Shown here piece after piece: positions 36,156 to 46,085 of a DNA stretch of 64,000 bases. The number at the start of each line of letters is the position of its first letter. Position 1 is the first letter of the stretch. A program made the translations under genes and the position numbers. The notes under the pieces were generated by a model, which saw only the letters and a program-made list of their open reading frames with translations, was not told the DNA's origin and did not search any database. Source of the DNA: Pseudoalteromonas citrea (GTDB taxonomy: Bacteria; Pseudomonadota; Gammaproteobacteria; Enterobacterales; Alteromonadaceae); assembly GCF_000238375.3 (NCBI RefSeq), contig NZ_AHBZ03000027.1, forward strand, positions 1-64,000. Reading direction: 5' to 3'.

Positions 36156-36713
36156 CTAGAACATCAACGCCATTTCTGCGGCTTGGCACTGGCATTTATT
36201 ACCGCAGATAGTGCAAATATAGCCGTCATTAATACAATTTTCTAACCATCGTTCATCATGAATTTTAATAAGTTGGCCTCCGGCTTTGGTAAAGTACTTA
36301 ACTGCACCATTACCAGGGCTTTGTTGCCATAAATGCGCGACACCAGCTAAGGCACCTTGTTGTCGTAATGCATTAATTGATGCTTGTAATAGCTTAGGAC
36401 CAATGCCTTGACCTTGTGCGTTCGGCTCAATAGCAATACATTTAAAGTAAGCCATTTGAGAGGGTAGAACAGGCCATTGTGCTGGAGTACACCATTTATC
36501 AATTGGCCACTGTTGTGCGGCATAACTGGTTCTAAAGCCGAGTAACTTGTTTTCATCATCAAGCGCCACAAAGCAAGCATTTATTCCATGTTTTGTGCCT
36601 TTTTCGCGCATTTCCTCTAACAATGCGGCGTCTAAATAATTTTCACCATGAACCAAATTGGCTAATGTGACCACGCAATCATAATGTTCACGCTCTAATG
36701 GGGTAATCGTCAT
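36156..36713 (-). CDS. GNAT acetyltransferase with C-terminal cysteine cluster
   Basis: A 185-residue protein. ATG 36713 is preferred: GGAG lies about 8 nt upstream, while the in-frame TTG one codon earlier is not needed. The GNAT core shows IAIEPNAQGQGIGPKLLQAS (acetyl-CoA loop Q-G-Q-G-I-G). The last 25 residues carry CTICGNKCQC followed by QAAEMAL, a CxxCxxxCxC pattern that could bind zinc. The gene is cotranscribed with the downstream FAD oxidoreductase. The substrate is unknown. Confidence 0.8.
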   Translation of the reverse strand: MTITPLEREHYDCVVTLANLVHGENYLDAALLEEMREKGTKHGINACFVALDDENKLLGFRTSYAAQQWPIDKWCTPAQWPVLPSQMAYFKCIAIEPNAQGQGIGPKLLQASINALRQQGALAGVAHLWQQSPGNGAVKYFTKAGGQLIKIHDERWLENCINDGYICTICGNKCQCQAAEMALMF

Positions 36714-36999
36714 CAATGGATCTCCATAGACATTATATTTTAACCATACCGATAATTTGATAATAAATCTTTAATATTTTTGTGATAAACAGGTTAATTT
36801 CACCTTTTTTTATTTTACTAAATTAATCAATGTATTAGAAAGAAATTTCATGTTGTATAGGCTGCAACATTAGCATTTTTTAAGTAGCTCAATCATTTTG
36901 GCTTATTGACAGCGATGTCATTGTGTTAATAATGTAAATTGCTTGTGCTTTTCTCGAATCGGGTACAAGTCAATACAACATGACACAAAGGAAATAAAA

Positions 37000-38445
37000 A
37001 TGCATAAATTAATCTTAACGGCGGTTGCTGTAAATATTGCACTGGCTACGAGTGCCTCAGCAATGACCATTCAACCCGACCCTCAAAATCCGACCGGATA
37101 CATCGTATCAGGAACTGAGTTAACCGCAGCTGAAAACAGACTAACGCTTGATCCAATGTACGACGTATGGGCGAAGGCGCTAGAGACAAGAGACAATTCG
37201 ATTGTTGAGGCCATTGTCCCTAACGCAGCGGCAAATCCTGTGAACGTAAAGCGTGTAGAGCGGGTTTTTCCTCAAGCACAATGGGATTTTTTAACCGGTA
37301 TGGCCGCACCCGAATATACCTATACGCGTTTTTTAAGAGCCATAGGTAAATTCCCCGCATTTTGTGGTGATTATACCGATGGTCGCAATGCTGATAAAAT
37401 TTGTGAAAAATCAATTGTCACTGCGTTTGCTCATTTTGCGCAAGAAACTGGCGGTCACATTGCAAAAGATAATATTTCAGATAATCCTCAGCAACTAGAG
37501 GAATGGCAGCAAGCATTAGTACATGTAAGAGAGATGGGCTGGTCTGAAGGTCAACCAGGTTACACAACAGGGTGTGGTCAAAACGATTGGCAGAATCGCC
37601 GATGGCCATGCGCTGCGGGTCAGGGTTACTTTGGCCGAGGTGCAAAACAGTTATCATATCACTTTAACTATGGTGCATTTTCAGAAGTGATGTTCAATGG
37701 TGATGCAACTGTATTATTGAATAACCCAGGCCTTGTTGCTGATTCATGGTTGAATTTAGCATCGGCTATTTGGTTCTTCTTAACACCACAAGCGCCAAAA
37801 CCAGCAATGTTGCATGTTATTGATAGAACGTGGGTGCCATCGCAAAGAGAAACTGCAGCTGGGATTGGTTATGGTTTTGGTACAACCATCAACGTTATCA
37901 ATGGCGGCATAGAGTGCGGTGAACAGAATAAGAATAAAGGGCAGCCAGTAAATCGCATTCGCTATTGGGAAGGGTTATCAAGCTACTACAATATCCCAAT
38001 TGAAGCAGATGAAGAGAATACCTGTTGGCAACAAACGCCTTATGGTGGTTTGAACTTAGATGGTGCAACTGACGTGTTATTTACCAACTGGGACGGAAAT
38101 TGGAAATATCATGCTGATAGACCTGGTGGTTTTTCTTTTGAATGTGAATTGGTTGGCTATCAAACCGCATATTCAGCGCTCGAAGCGGGTGATTATGAAA
38201 AATGTGTCACTAACTTTTATGGTTCGCACCTAAGCTGGCCTGAAGTTCGCGTAGTGCCTCATATTGATCCACCTGTGGATGTTCCGCCTGTCGGTGGAGT
38301 GGCTGCTTGGAATAGCACCAAAGTTTATTTAAAAGGTGATCAGGTTAGTTATGAAAACGCCATTTATGAAGCGAAATGGTGGACGCAAGGTAATATACCT
38401 AAACAAGGATCAGGCCCTTGGAAGTTTATTAAAGCTTTACCGTAA
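37000..38445 (+). CDS. Secreted GH19 chitinase with C-terminal chitin-binding module
   Basis: A 481-residue enzyme. ATG 37000 is chosen: AAAGGAAATAAAA precedes it and a clean signal peptide follows (to about 22, TSASA). Upstream in-frame residues to 36943 are not signal-like. The GH19 core has FAHFAQETGGH with the catalytic glutamate E149, then GRGAKQLSYHFNYGAFSE and INVINGGIECG. A proline-rich linker (PPVDVPPVGG) joins a CBM5/12 module (about 430-481, WNSTKVYLKGDQVSYENAIY, then AKWWTQG). It hydrolyses chitin outside the cell. The gene is monocistronic with a strong downstream hairpin. Confidence 0.93.
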   Translation: MHKLILTAVAVNIALATSASAMTIQPDPQNPTGYIVSGTELTAAENRLTLDPMYDVWAKALETRDNSIVEAIVPNAAANPVNVKRVERVFPQAQWDFLTGMAAPEYTYTRFLRAIGKFPAFCGDYTDGRNADKICEKSIVTAFAHFAQETGGHIAKDNISDNPQQLEEWQQALVHVREMGWSEGQPGYTTGCGQNDWQNRRWPCAAGQGYFGRGAKQLSYHFNYGAFSEVMFNGDATVLLNNPGLVADSWLNLASAIWFFLTPQAPKPAMLHVIDRTWVPSQRETAAGIGYGFGTTINVINGGIECGEQNKNKGQPVNRIRYWEGLSSYYNIPIEADEENTCWQQTPYGGLNLDGATDVLFTNWDGNWKYHADRPGGFSFECELVGYQTAYSALEAGDYEKCVTNFYGSHLSWPEVRVVPHIDPPVDVPPVGGVAAWNSTKVYLKGDQVSYENAIYEAKWWTQGNIPKQGSGPWKFIKALP

Positions 38446-38467
38446 TTAAATATAATTGTTATTATAA

Positions 38468-38497
38468 AATAAGCCGATAGGGCAATATCGGCTTATT
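38468..38497. terminator. Terminator between convergent chitinase and FG-GAP genes
   Basis: A 12-bp perfect stem, AATAAGCCGATA / TATCGGCTTATT, with a 6-nt loop, 22 nt after the chitinase stop and 20 nt before the end of the converging gene. It is AT-rich on both sides and probably works in both directions. Confidence 0.75.
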
Positions 38498-38517
38498 ATT
38501 AAAACTGATAAATAGGA

Positions 38518-39897
38518 TCAGTTTATTAGGGTTTGCACGGTACTATTTCCTTCATCATCAGTGAATTTCAATACAAAATCGTCTTTTCCATCGGCATTGA
38601 TATCAACCAGTAGAATGTCGTTGCTATTTTTTGGTAAGCGATGTTTTATTTTGGTACGTTTTTTACTCAGCAATGTGTCTTCCTGACCATGGTAAATACT
38701 TAAGGTTTTACGAGAGTTGCGAAGTACAATGTCATGTTTACCATCGCCATTCACATCACCAATAAAGAAAGACATAATTCTATCATTGCCGTTCATGTTG
38801 ATCTCCATTTCGACTTCTCTTTCAAGAGTGGGCTCTGCAGGGTAATACTCATTACTTTGCCTATAAAACCCGACGTCAATATCAATATCTGTACTTCCAC
38901 CACTTAAAGCCATAGCGGCAATCGTGGTAAATCCAAAATCGGCTTCAAACCGCTGTAATTCCATTTTTCCGTCGCCATCAAAGTCATAATCGAATCTGAG
39001 CTGACCGGTACCATTGGTGGCTGGTAAAAATGATTTTTCTAGGTGGAATTGACCCATCGCCTTGCCTGGGTAAAGTGCGTAACTGGTCTCTACTTTTATG
39101 GCATCCATCCCTTTTGTGCGAGGCGCTTGGCGTGTTATTAAATCAACAAACCCATCGTTGTTGATGTCTTTTAGTGCATAGATGCGCCGCTTGCCTCCAT
39201 CTTCAAGCTGTCCTAATTTAACGGGTAATTGTAATGGTGTAAGTTCTGCACCATAGCCCTCTTTGGTAGCATAAAGTACTTGGGCTTGATAGCGGGTATG
39301 AAACAATAAATCCAACATGCCATCTTGGTTTAGGTCAATGACTTGAGGTTTTGGATTGAGTTCAATTTCAACTTCTAGCTGGTTGCCTTTAAAGTAACCA
39401 GAAAGGTCTGATTGCTTAGCGAAAGTATGGGGTGTAAATTGCCCCGTCTTAGATTGAATATAGAGCGTGGCATCGCTGATCCCTGGCAGCATAATATCAC
39501 TCAACCCATCGTTATTGGCATCCAGCACAAATTCTACTTTATTAAAATTTCTCATTTTTAAATGTGTAAAGAGCGATGATGTTGAAATTAAAGGTGTGTA
39601 GTGCTTTTTGTGACTACTAAACACTCCTTCAGGGGTTAACACCCAGGCCTGTGGTGTTGAGTGGTTGGCCGATGTCGCATAATCGAACCCAATGGCATCT
39701 TTAGGCATCGAAAGTTCATAGCTGGTCTGATGTTTTACGTCGACGATAGCCAGTTTCTTTAATTCATTATCAAAAGCGTACAGGATCTCTGACTGAGTAC
39801 TGACTAACGGCTTTTGAGTTTTAATTGCGATAGGTTGAGAGGCCAGAGATATAAAGCTTGTTAGCATTAATATCGCTGTAAATAAAAGTCGTGTCAT
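38518..39897 (-). CDS. Secreted FG-GAP/VCBS-repeat protein, hypothetical
   Basis: A 459-residue exported protein (signal peptide to about residue 20, SLAS). At least six DxNxDGxxD calcium-loop repeats are spread through it: DANNDGLSD, DLNQDGMLD, DINNDGFVD, DFDGDGKME, DVNGDGKHD and DINADGKDD. These are typical of beta-propeller FG-GAP proteins. ATG 39897 is used; GTG 39906 is an alternative since the GAGGA site lies close to both. A calcium-stabilised surface or periplasmic propeller is inferred. No partner genes are evident. Confidence 0.82.
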   Translation of the reverse strand: MTRLLFTAILMLTSFISLASQPIAIKTQKPLVSTQSEILYAFDNELKKLAIVDVKHQTSYELSMPKDAIGFDYATSANHSTPQAWVLTPEGVFSSHKKHYTPLISTSSLFTHLKMRNFNKVEFVLDANNDGLSDIMLPGISDATLYIQSKTGQFTPHTFAKQSDLSGYFKGNQLEVEIELNPKPQVIDLNQDGMLDLLFHTRYQAQVLYATKEGYGAELTPLQLPVKLGQLEDGGKRRIYALKDINNDGFVDLITRQAPRTKGMDAIKVETSYALYPGKAMGQFHLEKSFLPATNGTGQLRFDYDFDGDGKMELQRFEADFGFTTIAAMALSGGSTDIDIDVGFYRQSNEYYPAEPTLEREVEMEINMNGNDRIMSFFIGDVNGDGKHDIVLRNSRKTLSIYHGQEDTLLSKKRTKIKHRLPKNSNDILLVDINADGKDDFVLKFTDDEGNSTVQTLIN

Positions 39898-40083
39898 GAT
39901 CCTCACCAGTAAAGCCTTTGTTATTATTATTGTTTGAGTATTGATTAAAAACCAATGACGAACAATTCAATTGTTGTAAGAAACTGTTACAAGCACGAGA
40001 AAATGACGCCGAACAGTACTCGCTGTAAATCCTAAAAAAAGTTACAATTACGGTCGGTTTTTAATTTGAGTTAAGGGTTTTCT

Positions 40084-41292
40084 GTGCACGTTGAACGTCA
40101 AGCTGTAGAAGCGATTGTTACTACTTTAATGCAAGTTTTTTCTCAGCAGCAATACGCAGATAAAGTGATAGAGCATACGCTTTCAGAGTATCCATATTGG
40201 GATCTAAAGCGTAAAGAGTGTTATGTTACAGATGTTTATAATGTGCTGCGGTTTCATCGTAAATTAGAGACGGCTTTGGGCGATATGCGTAGTCGTGATG
40301 CACAGACATATGCATGGCAACTTTGGGGGGCCATGACATTACTGCTTGGTGAAAAACCGATGCCAAGTTGGTCTGAATTTGAAGGGCTATCATTGGAAGT
40401 GTTAAATAGTAACTTATCAATGGCCAGTGATGCACAAAAGCTCTCTTATCCCGATTGGTTATGGGAGAGAGGGTTAAACGAGCTTGCTGATAAGTGGCCA
40501 AATGTGGCACATGCGCTTAATCAGCCTGCAAAAACTTACTTGCGAACGAATACATTAAAAACTGATGTTGCGGCATTACAAAAATCTTTAAGAAAGCTAA
40601 ATATTGAAACACAGCAAATTGCAGATAGTGACGCCCTTGAGATAACACAATATGGCCCTTTATTTAAAAGCGATGCATTTCAAAATGGCTGGTTTGAAAT
40701 GCAAGATGCGGGTTCACAAAAAGTGGCCACATTATTAGATGTAAAACCTGGGCAACGTGTTGTTGATGCATGTGCAGGTGCCGGTGGAAAAAGCCTTCAT
40801 ATCGCGGCGCTAATGCAAAATAAGGGTTATGTGTTGTCGATGGATATCCACCAACATAAGCTAGATACATTGAAAAAGCGTGCTAAACGAGCGGGTATTC
40901 ATACGTTAGAAACCCGTGTGATTAAAAATAGCAAAACAGTTAAGCGCTTAAAAGACAAATTTGATCGTGTTTTATTAGATGTGCCTTGCTCTGGTACTGG
41001 AGTTTTAAGGCGCAACCCAGATGCTAAATGGCATTTGAATAATGAGAGTATTGATAACCTGGTTATCTTACAGGCAGAAATATTACAGCGCTACAGTCAG
41101 ATGTGTAAGCCAGGGGGTCGCTTGGTTTACGCAACTTGCTCTGTATTACCAAGTGAAAATGAGCAACAAATAGCACAATTTTTAGCTGTGAATGAGCACT
41201 TTAAATTGTTAGAAGCGCAAAGTTTATTACCGGGTTATAGCTCTGACTATGATGGCTTTTATATCGCGGTGCTTGAGCGTTTACCCGTTTAA
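40084..41292 (+). CDS. RsmB/NOP-family RNA 5-methylcytosine methyltransferase
   Basis: A 402-residue enzyme starting at GTG 40084 (AAGGG upstream). A NusB-like helical N-terminus (1-125) leads to a Rossmann domain with the SAM-binding motif VVDACAGAGGKSLHIAAL. The two catalytic cysteines are C302 in LDVPCSGTGVLRRNP and C352 in YATCSVLPSENEQQ; by family precedent the second is the nucleophile and the first releases the product. The target is probably 16S rRNA, but a tRNA target is not excluded. Confidence 0.9.
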   Translation: MHVERQAVEAIVTTLMQVFSQQQYADKVIEHTLSEYPYWDLKRKECYVTDVYNVLRFHRKLETALGDMRSRDAQTYAWQLWGAMTLLLGEKPMPSWSEFEGLSLEVLNSNLSMASDAQKLSYPDWLWERGLNELADKWPNVAHALNQPAKTYLRTNTLKTDVAALQKSLRKLNIETQQIADSDALEITQYGPLFKSDAFQNGWFEMQDAGSQKVATLLDVKPGQRVVDACAGAGGKSLHIAALMQNKGYVLSMDIHQHKLDTLKKRAKRAGIHTLETRVIKNSKTVKRLKDKFDRVLLDVPCSGTGVLRRNPDAKWHLNNESIDNLVILQAEILQRYSQMCKPGGRLVYATCSVLPSENEQQIAQFLAVNEHFKLLEAQSLLPGYSSDYDGFYIAVLERLPV

Positions 41293-41669
41293 CTGACCAT
41301 TGCTTGCTCGAGGTTAATAACCATTCACTATCGTAGTAGAGCATACATTACAAGCTGCTATTCATAATAGCGGCTTATAACCTCTTTTCCGGCTGAGGAT
41401 GGGCGAATATCCACAGTGCATACTCAACTCTCTCAACTTCCTCAATTATAGAGCACAGTAGATCTCGGCTCATACGCATCGGCGCATTCAATAGCAGCTC
41501 ATGAGTAATATTAACGACTTATTAAGTATGCTTTCAGTTCTTAAGTGTTATCAATCATATCAGTTATAAGTATTTATTTGTGTGTGTTTTGATAGTTACT
41601 TCCAGTTATGGCGCGAACTAAGTCATTATCCATGACAATGTGGGTACCACGTGATTTTTGGAGTTTCCC
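41293..41669. other. Intergenic stretch with one hairpin
   Basis: A hairpin at 41352-41376 (AAGCTGCTATT / AATAGCGGCTT, 11 bp with one G-T pair, CAT loop) lies 60 nt after the methyltransferase stop and may end its transcript, although there is no T run. The rest shows no gene that I can support. The right end carries the GGAG ribosome-binding site of the transporter gene. Confidence 0.5.
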
Positions 41670-42560
41670 ATGAAAAGTATTCTTGGCTTATTATTGCTGG
41701 CAGCAATTTGGGGTGGATCATTTTTATTTATACGCATATTGGTGACAGATCTCGGACCAATTTTATTGATGGAGTTACGCGTTTTGCTCGGAGCGCTATT
41801 TCTGTGTGTTGTTGGAGGTCTCTTAAAACAGCAGCCGCAGTTGTGGCATTATAAAAAACATTATTTGATTTTGGGCTGCTTTAATTCAGCATTGCCTTTT
41901 TTATTATTTGCTTACGCAGCTCAAACATTAAACGCATCACTGTTAGCGATTTTAAATTCAACAGCCCCATTTTGGGGGGTGCTGATCGGTGCCATTTATT
42001 TTAAAGATAAAATGGGTAAGGTAAGAATACTAGGGTGCTTATTGGGCTTGTTAGGTGTGATCACTCTTGTTTGGGCTGATATCGATGTGTCAACGGGGTA
42101 TTCGGCTGGTGCCATATGTGCAACACTTGGTGCGACGTTGAGTTATGCTATTGCTTCACATTACACTAAATTAGCGCCTGACTGTGGTACTTTAAACAAT
42201 GCTCATGGCAGTCTATGGGGCTCAGTGATACTCATTTTTCCTTTGCTGTTACTATTTCCATATGATGTAACCTTTAATGCAGATACCTTATGGCCAGTAC
42301 TATTACTCGGTGTCGTTTGTACTGGTGCGGCCTATATTTTGTATTTTAAATTGATAGCGACCATGGGCGCACAATCAGCGTTATCTGTGACATTCTTGAT
42401 CCCATTATTTGGTATGTTATGGGGATATTTAGTACTTGGCGAGATCCTGACTCGCTATACTGTGGTAGGCGGTATATTGATACTTACTGGTGTTGGGTTT
42501 GTGACGGGCATGTTTAGTCAAGCATGGCAGAACTTACAGGGTAAATATGCAAGTGATTAA
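41670..42560 (+). CDS. EamA/DMT-family transporter
   Basis: A 296-residue inner-membrane protein with ten hydrophobic segments in two EamA repeats (first: LLLAAIWGGSFLFIRI and LNSTAPFWGVLIG; second: GAICATLGATLSYAIASHY and LIPLFGMLWGYLVLGE). ATG 41670 is chosen, with GGAG 6 nt upstream, rather than TTG 41658. It likely exports amino acids or other small metabolites; the substrate is unknown. Monocistronic. Confidence 0.9.
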   Translation: MKSILGLLLLAAIWGGSFLFIRILVTDLGPILLMELRVLLGALFLCVVGGLLKQQPQLWHYKKHYLILGCFNSALPFLLFAYAAQTLNASLLAILNSTAPFWGVLIGAIYFKDKMGKVRILGCLLGLLGVITLVWADIDVSTGYSAGAICATLGATLSYAIASHYTKLAPDCGTLNNAHGSLWGSVILIFPLLLLFPYDVTFNADTLWPVLLLGVVCTGAAYILYFKLIATMGAQSALSVTFLIPLFGMLWGYLVLGEILTRYTVVGGILILTGVGFVTGMFSQAWQNLQGKYASD

Positions 42561-42566
42561 AACGAT

Positions 42567-42588
42567 AAAAGGGCCTTACGGCCCTTTG
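42567..42588 (+). terminator. Terminator-like hairpin of the EamA gene
   Basis: AAAGGGCC-TTAC-GGCCCTTT, an 8-bp stem with a tetraloop, begins 7 nt after the stop codon. The T run is only three bases long. Confidence 0.6.
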
Positions 42589-42611
42589 GTGAAGTATCGT
42601 TCAAGTTAGTG

Positions 42612-42639
42612 TGATAGCCTTAACCCCTTAAGGCTATCA
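42612..42639. repeat. Perfect 12-bp inverted repeat between convergent genes
   Basis: TGATAGCCTTAA-CCCC-TTAAGGCTATCA lies between the EamA and nupC 3' ends, 42 nt beyond the nupC stop. There is no T tract on either strand, so it is either an mRNA-stabilising 3' structure or a protein-binding palindrome. Confidence 0.6.
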
Positions 42640-42681
42640 ACCAATTGTTTTGCAACTGTGTCAGTTTATCTCGTTAAGTTT

Positions 42682-43905
42682 CTAAGCTAGCGAGAGGAAA
42701 AACCCTGCAATTGCGGCGCTCATTAGGTTAGCCATTGACCCTGCTAAAACCGCCCTGAGCCCTAAGCGTGCGATATCCTTTCTTCGACTCGGCGCCATAC
42801 CGCCAAGTCCGCCTAGTAAGATAGCAATCGATGATAAGTTAGCAAATCCACATAACGCAAATGTGACAATCGCTTGTGTGTGTTCACTTAACGTATCTCG
42901 ATAATTCATAAAATCTAGGTAAGCAACAAATTCGTTAACTACCAATTTTTGGCCGATAAAGCTACCTGCGGTAACCGCCTCGTGCCAAGGTACACCAATC
43001 AGCCAAGCTACTGGCGCAAAGATGTAACCCAAAATCTCTTGTAATGTCAGTGTTGGGTGGTCAAACAAGCCACCGATATTGCCTAACAGGCCATTTAATA
43101 AAGCAATTAATGCAACGAATGCGAGTAGCATTGCACCAACATTCAGGGCAAGGTGCATCCCGCTTGATGCGCCGCCTGCAGCTGCATCAATAACATTGAC
43201 TGGCTTTTCATCATTTGCACTAACATCGGCTAAGTTTTCTTTAGGAGTTTCAGTTTCTGGCACTATCATTTTTGCCATTAAGAAACCACCTGGTGCCGCC
43301 ATAAAGCTTGCTGCAATCAAATATTTTAACTCAACACCTATCGCTACATAGCCAGCCATAACCGATCCTGCTACGGTTGCTAAGCCACCAACCATCACTG
43401 CAAACAATTCAGATTTGGTCATTGTTGGTATAAATGGCTTTACAATCAGTGGCGCTTCAGTTTGGCCAACAAAAATGTTTGCTGTTGCTGATAGTGACTC
43501 TGGACGTGATGTCTTCAGCAATTTTTGCATCCCACCACCAAGTATCTTAATCATCCACTCCATAATGCCAATGTGATATAACACAGCGACTAAAGCGGAG
43601 AAGAAAACAATCACTGGCAGTACTTGCACTGCAAATATAAAGCCCAATGCTTCTTTATCAGCCAACGAGCCGAATAAAAAGCCAATGCCATCGTTAGCGT
43701 AACCAATGACTGCCGATACACCTGCAGATATACTGGCTAGTACGTTTTTGCCTGCTTCTACAAACAGAATAAAGCCGCCGATAAGTACTTGCATTGCAAA
43801 TGCAATACTAACCGTTCTTTTATTTATAGCACTACGGTCTGTTGAAAAACCATATGCTACGCTTAGTAGCATAAACATGCCGACTAAGCTCATTATTGTT
43901 GTCAT
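42682..43905 (-). CDS. Concentrative nucleoside transporter NupC
   Basis: A 407-residue inner-membrane transporter of the CNT family, with N-terminal hydrophobic helices, a [12 protein letters not shown] motif and [18 protein letters not shown], followed by EFVAYLDF and [18 protein letters not shown]. It imports nucleosides with a cation. The gene starts 16 nt after udk on the same strand, so uptake and phosphorylation are coupled in one operon, divergent from deoB-deoD. Confidence 0.92.
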   Translation of the reverse strand: MTTIMSLVGMFMLLSVAYGFSTDRSAINKRTVSIAFAMQVLIGGFILFVEAGKNVLASISAGVSAVIGYANDGIGFLFGSLADKEALGFIFAVQVLPVIVFFSALVAVLYHIGIMEWMIKILGGGMQKLLKTSRPESLSATANIFVGQTEAPLIVKPFIPTMTKSELFAVMVGGLATVAGSVMAGYVAIGVELKYLIAASFMAAPGGFLMAKMIVPETETPKENLADVSANDEKPVNVIDAAAGGASSGMHLALNVGAMLLAFVALIALLNGLLGNIGGLFDHPTLTLQEILGYIFAPVAWLIGVPWHEAVTAGSFIGQKLVVNEFVAYLDFMNYRDTLSEHTQAIVTFALCGFANLSSIAILLGGLGGMAPSRRKDIARLGLRAVLAGSMANLMSAAIAGFFLSLA

Positions 43906-43921
43906 GCCAGAAAGTCCCGTT

Positions 43922-44551
43922 TTATTCTTGCAGTAAATATTTTATTTTACTTTTAATTATATCAATCGCAACGCGATTCATACCGCCACGGGTTACTACC
44001 AAGTCAGCATTGTGCTTTGATGGCTCAATAAACTGATAAAACATAGGTCTTACCGTTGCTTGGTATTGTTCAACCACTGACGGTAAGCTTCTACCGCGCT
44101 GCTCGATATCTCGTTGCATTCGGCGCAGTAAACAGATATCTAGTGGTGTATCAATGAACACCTTGATATCGAATTCTTCACTAAGTGCTGAATCGCTAAG
44201 CAGTAATATACCTTCAATAATTAAAATTTTTGCAGGTATTACTGTACGCGTTTCGCTACTACGTGTGTGTTGAGCATAATCGTAGGTAGGCACTTCAACT
44301 GTTTGACCTTGCCTTAACTGTTCTAAATGCTGTCGTAGTAAATCATGTTCAAACGCATCCGGATGGTCATAATTTGTTTGCGTTCTATGTTCAAACGGAA
44401 GATGCGATTGATCTTTGTAATAAGCATCCTCTTCTATAATGGCAATAGCACCTGTTTCAAGCTCATTTACTAGCTCATTATAAATTGTTTGTGTAAAGAG
44501 AGATTTGCCAGAAGCAGACGCCCCAGCAATAGCTATAATTGTTCGTGTCAC
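43922..44551 (-). CDS. Uridine kinase
   Basis: A 209-residue kinase starting at GTG 44551. The P-loop GASASGKS is near residue 10. [20 protein letters not shown] and [12 protein letters not shown] are family signatures. IFIEGIL-type and [23 protein letters not shown] segments follow. It phosphorylates uridine and cytidine with ATP or GTP. Length is typical. First gene of the udk-nupC operon. Confidence 0.93.
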   Translation of the reverse strand: MTRTIIAIAGASASGKSLFTQTIYNELVNELETGAIAIIEEDAYYKDQSHLPFEHRTQTNYDHPDAFEHDLLRQHLEQLRQGQTVEVPTYDYAQHTRSSETRTVIPAKILIIEGILLLSDSALSEEFDIKVFIDTPLDICLLRRMQRDIEQRGRSLPSVVEQYQATVRPMFYQFIEPSKHNADLVVTRGGMNRVAIDIIKSKIKYLLQE

Positions 44552-44665
44552 TAAAGTTCACACCCAGCTGTCGTTAACGTTGGAAGATCACAATAGCAAA
44601 AAAGACACGATTAATCTCTTTTGCTTCGCTTAGGTTGCAAATTTAGCGACTTTGACGCCGACAAA

Positions 44666-44683
44666 ACAGGACTTTTGTCCTGT
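44666..44683. promoter_or_regulatory. Palindromic operator candidate 1 between udk and deoB
   Basis: The perfect palindrome ACAGGAC-TTTT-GTCCTGT lies 115 bp before the udk start and about 170 bp before deoB. A near copy is at 44736-44755 with centres 72 bp apart, near seven helical turns. The pair suggests a looping or shared repressor for both nucleoside operons. Confidence 0.6.
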
Positions 44684-44735
44684 GAGACAAAACAAGGTAT
44701 TCCCCGCAGTTGATGATTTTTGTTATGCTTTTATG

Positions 44736-44755
44736 ACAGCGGACTTATGTCCTGT
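44736..44755. promoter_or_regulatory. Palindromic operator candidate 2 between udk and deoB
   Basis: ACAGCGGAC-TTAT-GTCCTGT keeps the GGAC-N4-GTCC core and outer ACAG/CTGT arms of the upstream palindrome, with one extra base in the left arm. It lies about 100 bp before deoB. The whole intergenic region is 304 bp and contains no gene. Confidence 0.6.
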
Positions 44756-44855
44756 AAATTATTGCAGTGCAACAATAAAGTAGCAATCTCTGAGAGCGTT
44801 ACAGGATTAATTACGCAAAATACAAAACTCAGATAGTTTATTAAAGAGGTGATTT

Positions 44856-46070
44856 ATGGCAAGAGCAATCATACTAATGGCAGATAGCCTGGGCGTGGGT
44901 GCTGCACCGGATGCAGAAAAGTTTGGCGATGTAGGTTCCAATACACTTGCTCACCTTTTACAAGCGTATAAAACAGAGACTGGTAATGCACTTCCTTTAC
45001 CTAATTTGACTAGGCTCGGATTAGTAGATGCCTGTGAAGCAGCAGGAAAAGAAGTATGCAGCGTTTCACAACGTCAAGCACCTGAAGCTGCTTGGGGTTA
45101 CGCCAAAGAGCTTTCTAGCGGTAAAGATACACCATCTGGCCACTGGGAAATGGCAGGTGTACCTGTTTTATTCGAGTGGGGCTATTTTCCGAACACGACA
45201 CCGTGTTTCCCACAAGATTTTATTGATGAACTATGTAAGCGCGCAAATATTCCCGGGATTCTGGGTAATTGTTACGCTTCAGGAACAACTATTTTAGAGC
45301 AACTGGGTGAGGAGCATGTAAATACTGGCATGCCAATTTGTTACACCTCAGTTGATAGCGTTTTTCAAATAGCTGCTCATGAGCAGTCATTTGGCCTTGA
45401 CAAACTTTATCAAGTATGTGACATCGCACGGGCACTGCTTGATGAAATGAATATAGGACGAGTGATTGCGCGGCCGTTTATAGGCACTTCGAGTGCCGAC
45501 TTTATTCGTACAGGTAATCGTAGGGATTATTCTGTGTTACCACCAGCACCAACATTATTGGATAAGTTAGCTGCTGATGGTGGTGAAGTTATAAGTATTG
45601 GCAAAATAGCGGATATTTATGCTCATCAAGGTATTACACAAAAGCATAAAGCACCTGGGCTGATGAATTTACTAGATAAAACATCAGAGGTGATGGATGA
45701 AGCACCTGATCATAGTTTGATCTTTACTAATTTGGTCGATTTCGATGAGAAATTTGGTCATAGACGTAAGCCCGTTGGTTATGCTGAGGCACTTAAGCAG
45801 TTTGATGACTATTTGCCAACTATACTAGGTAAACTCGGTGTTGATGATCTGCTTATCATAACTGCGGATCATGGTTGTGACCCGACAGCACCCGGTACCG
45901 ATCATACCCGAGAGTACGTGCCTGTATTGGCATATACACCGGGTATGAAAAATACTCCCTTGGGAGAAAGACAAAGTTTTGCAGACATAGGTCAAACCCT
46001 TGCCCAGTGGTTTAATTTATCTGCGCTTGAGTATGGTGAAGGGTTTATTACTTCACTTAACAAAGCATAA
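44856..46070 (+). CDS. Phosphopentomutase
   Basis: A 404-residue alkaline-phosphatase-superfamily enzyme that interconverts (deoxy)ribose 1-phosphate and 5-phosphate. The metal-binding N-terminal motif [20 protein letters not shown], the [14 protein letters not shown] loop with the phosphorylated threonine, and the C-terminal [19 protein letters not shown] metal ligands are all present. It precedes deoD by 15 bp in a nucleoside-catabolism operon. Confidence 0.97.
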   Translation: MARAIILMADSLGVGAAPDAEKFGDVGSNTLAHLLQAYKTETGNALPLPNLTRLGLVDACEAAGKEVCSVSQRQAPEAAWGYAKELSSGKDTPSGHWEMAGVPVLFEWGYFPNTTPCFPQDFIDELCKRANIPGILGNCYASGTTILEQLGEEHVNTGMPICYTSVDSVFQIAAHEQSFGLDKLYQVCDIARALLDEMNIGRVIARPFIGTSSADFIRTGNRRDYSVLPPAPTLLDKLAADGGEVISIGKIADIYAHQGITQKHKAPGLMNLLDKTSEVMDEAPDHSLIFTNLVDFDEKFGHRRKPVGYAEALKQFDDYLPTILGKLGVDDLLIITADHGCDPTAPGTDHTREYVPVLAYTPGMKNTPLGERQSFADIGQTLAQWFNLSALEYGEGFITSLNKA

Positions 46071-46085
46071 AGAAGGAAATAGGTG

